A stretch of 64,000 nucleotides of DNA. Origin: Bradyrhizobium archetypum. GTDB taxonomy: Bacteria > Pseudomonadota > Alphaproteobacteria > Rhizobiales > Xanthobacteraceae. Positions 15,308-23,456 of this stretch are shown one piece after another (position 1 is the stretch's first letter; each line of letters starts with the position of its first letter). Where the stretch lies: contig NZ_JAAVLW010000004.1 of assembly GCF_013114835.1 (NCBI RefSeq), positions 310,001-374,000 on the forward strand, in the 5' to 3' direction. The notes beneath the pieces are model-generated. The model worked only from the letters and a program-made list of their open reading frames with translations, did not search any database and was not told where the DNA came from. The position numbers and the translations under genes are program-made.

Positions 15308-16579
15308 ATGACGCGCGGAGTTCGTTTGTATCTCGTCGGCTCCTTCGTCCTCGTCTCGCTAGCCGGTTGTGGCCGCGGATTTTTTCAGTCCGCCGAGCGC
15401 GAACCGTGGCGCGCCGAGGCCGAACTCGCTTGCCTGAAGTCGGGCGCGGTCAAAGAGAGCCCGGAAGTGGTCCGGATTGATCCGATCTCCGGTCCCGGCG
15501 TGTGCGGTGCGGAATACCCGCTGAAGGTGGCGGCGCTCGGTGAAAATATCAGCAGCTTCGGCTTTGCCGACGAAAGCCTGCGGCCGCCCGGCAATATCGG
15601 CAATCAGCCGCGCTGGCCGATCGCGCGCGCGCCGGTAGCGGCTCCGCCCCAAGGAAATTATCAGGGAAACTACCAAGGGAATCATCAGGGCAACTCCGGA
15701 AGCTATTCGGGAACCTATCCGGATCCGGCGCCGCGCCAGCCGAGCTACGCCACGCCGTCGAACGGCCCGATCTCGCTGTCCGCGCCGGGCGTCGCTTCGC
15801 AAGACGATGACATCGATCTGCCGCCGGAAGGGACGCCGGGATCGCGGAGTGGCGGCTACGTAGCGGTACCTTCCTATCCGCCGCGCGATCGTCACGCTGC
15901 GCCTTCTTCTGCACCGTATTCGCAGCCGTCCTATTCGCCATCGCCGGCTGCGCCGCGGCTCGGGCCCGCGCAGGGCAATTCGGTCAGCGCCTTCGGGCAG
16001 GTCTCGATGAAGCCGGCGGCGACGCTGGCATGCCCGATCGTCTCCGCGCTCGACCGCTGGCTTACCGATTCCGTGCAGCCGGCGGCGATGCGCTGGTTCG
16101 GCGTGCGCGTCGTCGAGATCAAGCAGATCTCCGCCTATTCCTGCCGCGGCATGAACGGCAATCCGCACGCGCATATTTCCGAGCACGCCTTCGGCAACGC
16201 GCTCGACATCGCCGCCTTCACGCTCGCCGACGGCCGGCGCGTGACTGTGAGGGGCGGCTGGCGCGGCATGCCGGAAGAGCAGGGCTTTCTGCGCGACGTG
16301 CAGGCGGCCGCCTGTCAGCAGTTCAACACCGTGCTGGCGCCGGGCTCCAACTCCCACCACGAGGACCACATTCACGTCGACCTGATGCGCCGTCCCTCGC
16401 GCCGCACCATCTGCCAGCCGGCGGCGGTGTCGGGCGAGCAGGTCGCCGCGCGCGCCCAGCGCAGCCCCTACGCATCACGCGACCCCTATTCGACAGGATC
16501 ACTCGCCAAGAAGTCGATCTCGCGCTGGTTCGGGGGCCGCAGCAAGGTCAACGAGGAAGACGAGTTCGAGGATCATTAG
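15308..16579 (+). CDS. Extensin-like C-terminal domain lipoprotein
   Basis: A 423-residue protein with a lipoprotein signal peptide (LYLVGSFVLVSLAGC, lipobox LAGC). The middle part (about 100-215) is Pro/Ser/Gly/Gln-rich with QGNYQGNYQGNHQGN repeats. The extensin-like domain occupies about 225-390 and carries the metal-site style motifs HAHISEHAFGNALDIAAF and SNSHHEDHIHVDL. These resemble D,D-/L,D-carboxypeptidases of the MepA/VanY LAS type, so a peptidoglycan peptidase is plausible. The ATG at 15308 is preferred to the TTG at 15293 because it gives a normal n-region. Confidence 0.85.
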   Translation: MTRGVRLYLVGSFVLVSLAGCGRGFFQSAEREPWRAEAELACLKSGAVKESPEVVRIDPISGPGVCGAEYPLKVAALGENISSFGFADESLRPPGNIGNQPRWPIARAPVAAPPQGNYQGNYQGNHQGNSGSYSGTYPDPAPRQPSYATPSNGPISLSAPGVASQDDDIDLPPEGTPGSRSGGYVAVPSYPPRDRHAAPSSAPYSQPSYSPSPAAPRLGPAQGNSVSAFGQVSMKPAATLACPIVSALDRWLTDSVQPAAMRWFGVRVVEIKQISAYSCRGMNGNPHAHISEHAFGNALDIAAFTLADGRRVTVRGGWRGMPEEQGFLRDVQAAACQQFNTVLAPGSNSHHEDHIHVDLMRRPSRRTICQPAAVSGEQVAARAQRSPYASRDPYSTGSLAKKSISRWFGGRSKVNEEDEFEDH

Positions 16580-16591
16580 GACGCTCCAATT

Positions 16592-16624
16592 CGTAGAGAG
16601 GATTACTAACTAATCCACCCTACG
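16592..16624. terminator. Hairpin between convergent genes
   Basis: CGTAG/CTACG and GGATTA/TAATCC arms form a two-part stem with loop CTAAC, between the extensin-like gene and the convergent FAD-subunit gene. It may act as a bidirectional terminator, but there is no clear T-run. The outer part resembles a dispersed repeat half. Confidence 0.45.
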
Positions 16625-16627
16625 ACA

Positions 16628-17542
16628 TCATGCCGCCAGCCGCTCCAGCGCATCTTTCACCACGCCCTTCAGCAGATCGAGCTTGTATGCCGTCATCGGC
16701 AGCGGCTTGGCGCCAACAACCGCTTGTTCGGCGGCGTTAGCGATGGTCGCTTCGCTTGCTGTCTTGCCCTGCAAAGCCGCTTCCACCGCGGCGAGCCGCA
16801 GCGGCACCGGCGCGATGCCGCCGGCGGCGAGGCGGACGAACTGGAACGTGCCATCCTTCACTACGGCACGCGCGCAGACTTCGACCAGCGGCCATTCGGC
16901 ATGGGTGCGGCTGATCGCGCGTCTGTACAGTGCGCGCTCGCCCTGCAGCGGAGGCGGAAGTTCGACGCTCTTGATCATCTCACCCGGTTGCAGCGCGTTG
17001 TCGGCGGCGCCGTTGGATCCGTCGCCGAGGAGGTCGCCGACCGTCAGTGCACTTCTGCGGTCGGTAGCTATCGTCCCGTCATAGGCCAGCAGCGCTGCCG
17101 CCATGGTCGAGGGATGCGGCGCGACGCAGGGGCCGAGGTCGAACGCGACATGATAGAGATGATTGCCCGATCGCGCCGGACAATCCGACCCCCCTTTCTT
17201 CAGGCAAGCGATGTGAGGGTTGCGGAAGTACCAGCAGCGCGAACGCTGCGCGAGATTGCCGCCAAGCGTGGCGAGGTGACGGATCTGCGGCGTCGCCAGG
17301 CCTTGCGCGGAGGCCGCAATGCCCGGATACGCCGCGGCGATACGCTGATCGGCGGCAATGGCGGCAATGGTCGAGAAGGCGCCGAGGCGCAAGCTGCCGT
17401 CGGCAGCCCAATGCATCCCGATCATATCAGGCTCGGCGGCAATATCGATCAGCGGCCCGGTCGAGACGCCGCTGCGGCGCCGCTCGGAGAGATCGGTGCC
17501 GGCGGCGCGGAATTCGCCGGCTTGCATGGCTGTCTGTGTCAT
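16628..17542 (-). CDS. FAD/[4Fe-4S] subunit of a PaoB/YagS-type xanthine-oxidase-family enzyme
   Basis: A 304-residue medium subunit with the FAD-binding signatures AAGTDL near residue 13 and TLGGNLAQ near 92. Between them and the C-terminal CO-dehydrogenase flavoprotein domain is an insertion with four cysteines (Cys103, Cys113, Cys121, Cys139). This is the same pattern that carries a [4Fe-4S] cluster in E. coli PaoB. That places the complex among PaoABC-type periplasmic or cytosolic aldehyde oxidoreductases. The N terminus is about 15-20 residues shorter than usual. The ATG overlaps the stop of the upstream fused subunit by four bases, so translation is coupled. Confidence 0.88.
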   Translation of the reverse strand: MTQTAMQAGEFRAAGTDLSERRRSGVSTGPLIDIAAEPDMIGMHWAADGSLRLGAFSTIAAIAADQRIAAAYPGIAASAQGLATPQIRHLATLGGNLAQRSRCWYFRNPHIACLKKGGSDCPARSGNHLYHVAFDLGPCVAPHPSTMAAALLAYDGTIATDRRSALTVGDLLGDGSNGAADNALQPGEMIKSVELPPPLQGERALYRRAISRTHAEWPLVEVCARAVVKDGTFQFVRLAAGGIAPVPLRLAAVEAALQGKTASEATIANAAEQAVVGAKPLPMTAYKLDLLKGVVKDALERLAA

Positions 17543-20229
17543 GCGGCGGCCCTCCCTTTGAGTGCGGCGATGAGACGGTCGGGACGGATCGGCAGTTCGG
17601 TCAGCCGAACGCCGGTGGCGTGGTGAATCGCGTTGGCGACTGCGGGCGAGGTCGGCACCGTTGCAACCTCGCCGATGCCGACGCCACCGCCGAGCACGTG
17701 ATCGAATCCGTCCTGGTCGAAATGCACATCGATCACCGGCGTGTCGGCGATGCCGGGAATGCGATAGTCCTCCATGCCGCCGCTGAGCACATCGCCGGTG
17801 CGGGTGTCGATCTCGCGCGCTTCATAGAGCGCGTAGCCGATGCCCTGGATGACCGCGCCGGTGGCCTGGCTTCGCGCCAGCGCGGGTGCAACGATCTTGC
17901 CGATCGCGATGCCGGTGTGGACGTTGACGACGCGGACATGGCCGAGCCAGGTGTCGACTTCGACCTCGACGATTTGCACCGAGCTTGGCACGCCGGCGCC
18001 GATCGCAAGGTTGGAGAAGCGCCGCATCATCCAGCCGAAGATCCAGCCCATGAAACCGGCCTGCTTGAGCGGCGACTGGATTCCCGGCGCCATCGGCCTG
18101 GAATCTTCCGGCCGCACGGCAGAAGCGGAGAGGTCGGGCGATGCCGCGAGCATTTCGCGCCATGGCGCGTTGGAGCCGGGGGCCGGTTTCCGCTTCGCGT
18201 TCTGCTGGATCGCAGTCTTCAACTGCCCGATCGCGAGCAGCATCGGCGGGACCACCGACGCGGTGACCCGGCTGCCGCCCGAGCCCGGCCCTTCCGGCAG
18301 CTTTGAATCGCCGATGCGGACCTCGATCTCATGCGGCTCCAGCCCGAATTCGCGCGCGACCGTATTGGCGATCACGGTGCGGGTGCCGGTGCCGATGTCC
18401 TGCGTCGCGGTGCTGGCAATCAGCCGTCCGCCCTTCACCGCCACCTCCACCTTCGAGCCCGGCTGCCAAAGATAAAGCCAGTAGCCGGTGGCCACACCAA
18501 TGCCGCGGCGATAACGGCCGCCCTGCGACGCGGGAGGCTCCCGGTTGCGCCAGACGTCAAGGCTCGAGGCCCAATCATAGAGACGCTGGCGGTTGGGATC
18601 GGGATCCCAGCGCTTACGCAGCGCAATCGGATCGACGTTCATGCGCAGCGCTGCCTCATCGATCGCCTGTTCCAGCGCAAACGCCATCGGCGGGCCGCCG
18701 GGGCCGCGGAACGGAGCGCCGGCCGGCAAATTGCTGATCACGTCGAAATCGGCGAGCTCCTTTGCTTCCGCCGGATAGATCAGGCGGCCGAGTGCGGCGA
18801 TGGTCGAGTTGGTCGCGGCTCCCGTGTCGGCATAGGCGGTCAGCGACAGTGCTTTCAGTTCGCCCTCATCCGACGGCAGCAGCGCGATCTTCATCTCGGC
18901 CGCCGGCCGATAACCGGTGACCGAAAGCTCCTCATGCCGGTCGTAGGCAACTCGCACCGGCGCCTTGGCCTCACGCGCCAGTTCGATCGCGGTGGTCGTT
19001 TCCACGCCGAGCGCAGCCTTCGAGCCAAAGCCGCCGCCGACATGATCCGCAATCACGCGCACCTTGTCGTGGTCGAGCTTGTAGCGTTTGGCGATCAGCT
19101 CCATCAGATGAAACACGGCCTGCGTTGAAACATGCACGGTGAGTCGGTCGCCGTCGAAGCGCGCGACCGCGGCATGCGGCTCGAGGCAGGCATGCTGTTG
19201 CGTGCCGGTGCGAAAGGTTCTTTCCACCAGCAATGGATTGTTCGCGGCGCGCGCGTCCCCGACCCAGTTCCGCACTTTCCGGGGCTTTTTGGAAAAGGCT
19301 GCCGTCGGCCCGCGGACATTGCCCTTCCAGGGGGCCGGCGAACCGCCGCCCTCGGAGACGTCGCCGGCCTTCTTGCGCGCGGATCTTTCGAACACGATCG
19401 GCGCATCGGCCCGGCGCGCTTCATCGAGCCCGATTACCGACGGCAGCCGCTCGCCGGTCGGCCTGATGGCGGCGATGGCGGCGAGCGCGGTCTTGCGGTC
19501 CGTCGCGGCGACGGCGGCGATGGGTTGGCCGACATAGCGGACGATGCGGTCGTCGCCGAGCAGCGAGATCGCCGCACCCACACCCGGCATCGCGCGCGCC
19601 GGCGCCAGATCCAGTTCGCTGATGCGCGCATGTGCGAATGACGAGCGCAGGATCACGCCCTCGAGCTGGCCGTCATGATGGATGTCGACGGTATATTTCG
19701 CCGATCCCGTGACCTTGTCGCGCGCTTCCATGCGCGACGGCAGAATGTCGCCGCCGTCGAAGCGGCCGGCACAGGCATCCGCCACGGCGCGGAAGATGCC
19801 GTCATAGGCGCCGCAGCGGCAGAGATGGCCCGACAACGCCGCGCCGATTTCCTCGCGCGATGGCATCGCCGTTCCCTTGGCTGCGCGCCAGGCGTCGTGA
19901 AACGCCGCGGCCTCGATGATGAAGCCCGGCGTGCAGAAGCCGCATTGCAGGGCGTCATGCGCCATGAAGGCCTGCTGCACCGGATGCAGCCGGGCCGCGC
20001 CGATGCCTTCGACCGTCGTTATGTTCCTGTTCGCGGCTGATCGAGCCGGCATCAGGCAGCTCACAGCGGGCTCGCCGTCAACCAGCACCGTGCAAGCGCC
20101 GCAGACGCCGGCGCCGCAGACGAGCTTGGTGCCGGTGAGGTCGAGCGCGTTGCGCACGACATCGACCAAAAGCGCATCGGGGTCGTCGGGGAGGGGAGCG
20201 AGCTTGCCGTTGATCGTCATGGTGCTCAT
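17539..20229 (-). CDS. Fused [2Fe-2S]-molybdopterin aldehyde/xanthine-type oxidoreductase
   Basis: An 896-residue protein joining two subunits that are usually separate. Residues 1-155 form the ferredoxin-like small subunit, with Cys38/43/46/58 in one motif (CGAGVCGACTVL) and Cys96/99 with Cys137/139 in the second. Residues 165-896 are the molybdenum-cofactor subunit (GSAKYTVDIHHDGQLEGVIL, VGGGFGSKAAL, GPGGPPMAFALEQAIDEAA). The active-site glutamate is expected in GVGIGEVATVPTSP near the C terminus. No twin-arginine signal is visible, so the enzyme is probably cytosolic. Moco maturation would need a XdhC-like factor, not present in this window. Coupled to a TetR gene upstream and the FAD gene downstream by ATGA overlaps. 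Confidence 0.9.
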   Translation of the reverse strand: MSTMTINGKLAPLPDDPDALLVDVVRNALDLTGTKLVCGAGVCGACTVLVDGEPAVSCLMPARSAANRNITTVEGIGAARLHPVQQAFMAHDALQCGFCTPGFIIEAAAFHDAWRAAKGTAMPSREEIGAALSGHLCRCGAYDGIFRAVADACAGRFDGGDILPSRMEARDKVTGSAKYTVDIHHDGQLEGVILRSSFAHARISELDLAPARAMPGVGAAISLLGDDRIVRYVGQPIAAVAATDRKTALAAIAAIRPTGERLPSVIGLDEARRADAPIVFERSARKKAGDVSEGGGSPAPWKGNVRGPTAAFSKKPRKVRNWVGDARAANNPLLVERTFRTGTQQHACLEPHAAVARFDGDRLTVHVSTQAVFHLMELIAKRYKLDHDKVRVIADHVGGGFGSKAALGVETTTAIELAREAKAPVRVAYDRHEELSVTGYRPAAEMKIALLPSDEGELKALSLTAYADTGAATNSTIAALGRLIYPAEAKELADFDVISNLPAGAPFRGPGGPPMAFALEQAIDEAALRMNVDPIALRKRWDPDPNRQRLYDWASSLDVWRNREPPASQGGRYRRGIGVATGYWLYLWQPGSKVEVAVKGGRLIASTATQDIGTGTRTVIANTVAREFGLEPHEIEVRIGDSKLPEGPGSGGSRVTASVVPPMLLAIGQLKTAIQQNAKRKPAPGSNAPWREMLAASPDLSASAVRPEDSRPMAPGIQSPLKQAGFMGWIFGWMMRRFSNLAIGAGVPSSVQIVEVEVDTWLGHVRVVNVHTGIAIGKIVAPALARSQATGAVIQGIGYALYEAREIDTRTGDVLSGGMEDYRIPGIADTPVIDVHFDQDGFDHVLGGGVGIGEVATVPTSPAVANAIHHATGVRLTELPIRPDRLIAALKGRAAA

Positions 20230-20885
20230 CTGCGATCTCCAGGTTTGCGGGCGGATTTCCTGACCGGCTTCGGCTTGACCGCGCGCGGCTGTTTCGCAGG
20301 AGCAATGGCGCCGGCAATCAGCGTGCGCAGCATGGTTTCCAGATCCTTCAGAAAGGCGTCGACCGGCTGCATCGCGGGGTAGGCGGATTTGGTGCCGTTG
20401 ACCGCCATCTCGACGCAGCGCGCGAGCTCGCGCGGCGTCATGCCGGCGTTGAGAACAAGTCCCTGCTTGCGGCAGACGCGCGTGATGGTCGCGGCCAGCT
20501 GCTCTGCATAGGCGGTCGCATATTTCTGGTAGAGGTCGCGGGCCTGCAGCAGATGTTCGGAGAACAGCTCCTCGACATGGGGCGAGCCGTCGAGCGACGC
20601 GGCCAACTGCCTGAGCTTGGCGGAGACCGAAGCGACGAGAATGTCGGCAAGGCTGCCGCCGGCCTTTTCCGCAGCGGCCGCGGCGGCGATTTCGGCAGCG
20701 AGCGCTTCCTCATGCAGCCGCTCGATGACGGCACGAAACAGCGCTTCCTTGGACTTGAAGTGATGATAAAGCGCCTGCCGCGTCAGGCCGGCGGCCTCGG
20801 CGGCCTGCTCGATCGACGAGCGCCGGAAGCCGTGCCGGCGGAACACCAGCATCGCGGCATCGAGAATGCGGGTACGCGGGCCCAT
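20226..20885 (-). CDS. TetR/AcrR family regulator, first gene of the oxidoreductase operon
   Basis: A 219-residue regulator with the TetR helix-turn-helix at about residues 8-50 (ILDAAMLVFRRHGFRRSS, QAAEAAGLTRQALYHHFKSK). An α-helical ligand domain follows, then a basic tail (KQPRAVKPKPVRKSARK). Its stop overlaps the start of the fused oxidoreductase by four bases, so regulator and enzyme are made from one transcript. Autoregulation is likely: paired TTTGACA/TGTCAAA motifs lie at and just upstream of its start codon. The inducer is probably an aldehyde or aromatic substrate of the enzyme, which is inference. Confidence 0.92.
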   Translation of the reverse strand: MGPRTRILDAAMLVFRRHGFRRSSIEQAAEAAGLTRQALYHHFKSKEALFRAVIERLHEEALAAEIAAAAAAEKAGGSLADILVASVSAKLRQLAASLDGSPHVEELFSEHLLQARDLYQKYATAYAEQLAATITRVCRKQGLVLNAGMTPRELARCVEMAVNGTKSAYPAMQPVDAFLKDLETMLRTLIAGAIAPAKQPRAVKPKPVRKSARKPGDRR

Positions 20886-20920
20886 TTGACAAATTTGACA
20901 AAGTTAGATGAACTGTCAAA
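20885..20920. promoter_or_regulatory. Probable TetR operator of the oxidoreductase operon
   Basis: TTTGACA occurs directly repeated at 20885-20891 and 20894-20900, and inverted as TGTCAAA at 20914-20920. The inner AGTT/AACT pair around AGATG extends the palindrome. The first copy overlaps the regulator's start codon, so binding would block its own promoter region. Confidence 0.6.
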
Positions 20921-20966
20921 TCACGGAGGCGCGAGGAAAGCGCGGGCCACAATGGCAGGCGCGACG

Positions 20967-21317
20967 TCACTGATATGACGGCACTTTGCCGGGCCGGCAG
21001 TCGTAGGGCCGATTGCCTTCGCGGCCGGCCGTTTCAATGGTTGCGTTGAAGTAGCGGCCCATAGAAGGCGCGTTCACAAACGCATCGATGGTGTCCTTCG
21101 GCACGTCGCAATATTGCTGGTAGGCCGCCCGGCGCTGCACCAGCATGCGCCGGCCTTCGCGGTCGTAGCATACGCGACTGATGACACTGCTGCGGGTGAC
21201 GTCCTGGCAGTTGAACGGCGCGAGGTCGACCGGACCACGATCTTTCACCTCGACAATCTCGGCTGCTTGCCACCGCGCGGTGAAGAGCAAAGCGACAACG
21301 AAGACGATGCGGGTCAT
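20967..21317 (-). CDS. Exported KTSC-domain-like protein
   Basis: A 116-residue protein with a signal peptide (IVFVVALLFTARWQAAE). The core at about 45-98 (ISRVCYDREGRRMLVQ, YQQYCDVPKDTIDAFVNAPS, GRYFNATI) follows the KTSC pattern: a β-hairpin with repeated hydrophobic strands, then a helix and the GxYFNxxI end. Three cysteines could form disulfides in the periplasm. KTSC domains are small and of unknown function, often near nucleic-acid or envelope genes. Terminal Lys-Thr residues of the family name motif are not conserved here. Confidence 0.65.
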   Translation of the reverse strand: MTRIVFVVALLFTARWQAAEIVEVKDRGPVDLAPFNCQDVTRSSVISRVCYDREGRRMLVQRRAAYQQYCDVPKDTIDAFVNAPSMGRYFNATIETAGREGNRPYDCRPGKVPSYQ

Positions 21318-21381
21318 TTGGCGTCAACATCCTTCACGGTGGTCGCTCGCGTCCGGGGCACGAGCCACAGCTTTCGCGAGG

Positions 21382-21729
21382 TCACGAACCTGATCGTATC
21401 CGCCCGAGAAGCAGTTCGTATTGCGCTGCGGAGGTGTCGCTGAATGCGTCCTGCCTGTTGCTCGGCAGGTCGTCATAGCCGATCGGGCTGTCGAACTGGC
21501 TCATGGTGAAATCGACGCGCCGCCCGTCGATCTGATTGTAGAAATGCCAGGCGCCGTCGACGTCTGTTTTCAGTATCTCGCCACCCAGTTCGTCCTGGAC
21601 CACCAGCGCCGTCACGGAGCATTGTCCGGCCGCGGGATTGTCGGGCCGCCACTTTCCGCCCGTCTCCGCCGACCAAGCTTCGCGCAGTTTGCGATAGAGA
21701 GCGATCAGCGATGGGCAGCCTGCCGTCAT
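21382..21729 (-). CDS. YunG-like protein
   Basis: A 115-residue cytosolic protein. The sequence LREAWSAETGGKWRPDNPAA, then GQCSVTALVVQDELGGEIL, WHFYNQIDGRRVDFTMSQFD matches the YunG family pattern, in which a conserved Cys and His could form a protease-like site. The start at ATG 21729 is chosen since the longer frame (to 21945) runs through atypical sequence and across another small gene. The family has no assigned function. It lies in a group of short minus-strand genes. Confidence 0.7.
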   Translation of the reverse strand: MTAGCPSLIALYRKLREAWSAETGGKWRPDNPAAGQCSVTALVVQDELGGEILKTDVDGAWHFYNQIDGRRVDFTMSQFDSPIGYDDLPSNRQDAFSDTSAAQYELLLGRIRSGS

Positions 21730-21818
21730 CGATATACCCGTGGGATAGCGTTTGCCGGCTGCCGTTCTAGCAGGTTGTCCGACACCGCTCCATGGCGCGA
21801 GCGCGGCTGACGAACGCG

Positions 21819-21911
21819 TTAGCCGGGGTGCAGGAAGAAGAGTGCGAGCAGAAGGATGATGGGCAGCGGCATGCTGACCAGCCACAGAAGAGCACGTCTT
21901 ACAGACATCAT
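21819..21911 (-). CDS. 30-residue single-pass membrane peptide
   Basis: The peptide starts MMSVRRALLWLVSM and continues through a hydrophobic LPIILLLALFFL helix to HPG. GGGAG lies before the tandem ATGs. The positive-inside N terminus (two Arg) fits a membrane insertion signal. It sits between a YunG-like gene and a ferritin-like stress gene on the same strand. No family is recognised. It overlaps the unlikely upstream extension of the YunG-like frame. Confidence 0.45.
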   Translation of the reverse strand: MMSVRRALLWLVSMPLPIILLLALFFLHPG

Positions 21912-21960
21912 CCCCGGTCTCCCGCCGAGGAGGATAATGGCCCACTCGGAATGTTGGTTC

Positions 21961-22470
21961 CTAGGCCACAGCCTTCCTGTTGACGCCCTTGCGCAGTGCG
22001 ATCGTGTTCAGCTTGGTATTGGCTGCCTTCTCTTCGTTGAGGTTCGTCGTCAGGAAGCGCACGACGTCGCCGTGGCCGAGCTCTTCGGCCCATGCGATGA
22101 GCGTGCCGTAGCGGGCGATCTCGTAGTGTTCGACTGACTGCGCTCCCGCAATGATGGCGGCGTCAAGCACGGCGTTGTCCTCGATTTCTGCCGTGATCGT
22201 GTCGGCTTCCTTGATCAAGCCATCGATCGCCGGACAATCCGCTGCCTCCGGTTCCTTGCCGAGCTTGTGGAATACCTTCTGCAGGCGCTCGATCTGGGTG
22301 TTGGTCTCCTCGAGGTGGGATTTGAGGCCGGCCGCCAGATCGCGGTTGGTGGCCTTCTCGATCATCTTCGGCAATGCCTTGGTGATCTGGTGCTCGGCGT
22401 AATAGATGTCCTGCAGACCGTGCAGGAACATGTCTTCCATGGTTTTGATGTCTTTCGTGAAAAGTCCCAT
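21961..22470 (-). CDS. DUF892 ferritin-like protein (YciE/YciF family)
   Basis: A 169-residue four-helix protein. Conserved iron-site residues of the ferritin-like fold are visible: Glu in DMFLHGLQDIYYAEHQI, Glu and His in HLEETNTQIERLQ, and the C-terminal SVEHYEIARYGTLIAWAEELG. The family is induced by osmotic and general stress, and the fold suggests di-metal binding, but the reaction is unknown. The ATG at 22470 is preceded by AGGAGG and replaces an implausible upstream extension. Neighbouring small genes may be part of the same stress response. Confidence 0.92.
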   Translation of the reverse strand: MGLFTKDIKTMEDMFLHGLQDIYYAEHQITKALPKMIEKATNRDLAAGLKSHLEETNTQIERLQKVFHKLGKEPEAADCPAIDGLIKEADTITAEIEDNAVLDAAIIAGAQSVEHYEIARYGTLIAWAEELGHGDVVRFLTTNLNEEKAANTKLNTIALRKGVNRKAVA

Positions 22471-22635
22471 TTGAACCTCCTGGAATTGATGAGGTTCCTG
22501 ACTCGGGACGACATGATTTGTTCCTAGCCGGCCGCGGCAAACGGTTGCATGCGATGTCGCATGACGGACGATGCCCCGCCGGCTGCTTGATCGGTTGTTC
22601 GGCGCCAACGTGATCAGGAAAGGTGTGGAAGGCAG

Positions 22636-23277
22636 CTACTTCGGCTTCGCCCGATACGTCGCCAGAAATATCTGTGTCGCGCTGTCGACCACGTGCGCGA
22701 TGCGCGCCGCCGATGGCGCGGGTTCGGCCTGGAACACAAACGGCAGAAACAGCGTCGCCTGGCACATCTGCATGAACTGCGCGGCGGCAAGCACGCTATC
22801 TTCGATCGCCAGATCGTCCGGCGCGATGCGGGCCTGCAGGTATTCGGCGAGACGGTTGATCGTCTTCGCGAGCACGTTCTCGTAGAACCGCCGTCCGACC
22901 TCGGGCATCCGCTCAGCGATCGCCATCACCGTGCGGATCGACGAGCCGCCGCCCGGCCGGCACATCGAGCCGATATAAGCCCGGCCGAATTCCCGCAGCG
23001 TGGTTTCGACATTGCGCTTGGGATCGAGATTGTAGGCGATCTTGCTCTTTTCGAGCGCCTCATCCTCGACGATGGCTTCGAACAGCCGGCTCTTGTCGGC
23101 GAAATAGACATAGAGCGTGCCCTTGGACACGCCGGCGGCGCGCGCGATCTCGTTCATGCTGGCGCCATCAAAGCCCAGATCCATGAACACCTTTCGCGCG
23201 CCGTCCAAAATCTGGCGGCGCTTCGAACTGTCCTGCTCGCCGAAGGGGTGAACCGTATTTGATTTGGATGCAACCAT
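22636..23277 (-). CDS. TetR/AcrR family repressor of the EmrAB-type efflux genes
   Basis: A 213-residue regulator. The helix-turn-helix spans about 20-65 (RRQILDGARKVFMDLGFDGA, IARAAGVSKGTLYVYFADKS). The ligand domain has the TetR_C_7-like pattern found in AcrR/RutR-type efflux repressors. The ATG at 23277 is used in place of a TTG six codons earlier. It is divergent from the HlyD/EmrB pair, and a 21-bp palindrome lies between them, so it is very probably their repressor, relieved by the exported compounds. Confidence 0.9.
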   Translation of the reverse strand: MVASKSNTVHPFGEQDSSKRRQILDGARKVFMDLGFDGASMNEIARAAGVSKGTLYVYFADKSRLFEAIVEDEALEKSKIAYNLDPKRNVETTLREFGRAYIGSMCRPGGGSSIRTVMAIAERMPEVGRRFYENVLAKTINRLAEYLQARIAPDDLAIEDSVLAAAQFMQMCQATLFLPFVFQAEPAPSAARIAHVVDSATQIFLATYRAKPK

Positions 23278-23363
23278 TGGTTTATCTTCTCGCAAGACAA
23301 TTCAACCCATGATGCAGGCAGGCATCTATTTTCGCTTTATGATGTATATTATTGGACGGTATG

Positions 23364-23384
23364 TTGACCGAACCGTTCGGTCAA
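23364..23384. promoter_or_regulatory. 21-bp operator palindrome
   Basis: Perfect arms TTGACCGAAC (23364-23373) and GTTCGGTCAA (23375-23384) surround a single base. It lies between the TetR gene and emrA-like gene, 73 bases before the latter, and matches the TTGACCG..CGGTCAA form common to rhizobial efflux repressors. Confidence 0.8.
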
Positions 23385-23456
23385 TGCTACATTTTGTCTC
23401 GATGGTGATCCTGCGAGGCTTTGCCGGCGCCACGACATTGTATGGGGAGGCCAGTG

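Noticed and set aside
22471..22560. σEcfG promoter for the DUF892 gene
   Set aside because: Two GGAAC motifs occur upstream on the minus strand, but one has no GTT at 16-17 bases and the other would place the −10 on the ribosome-binding site.
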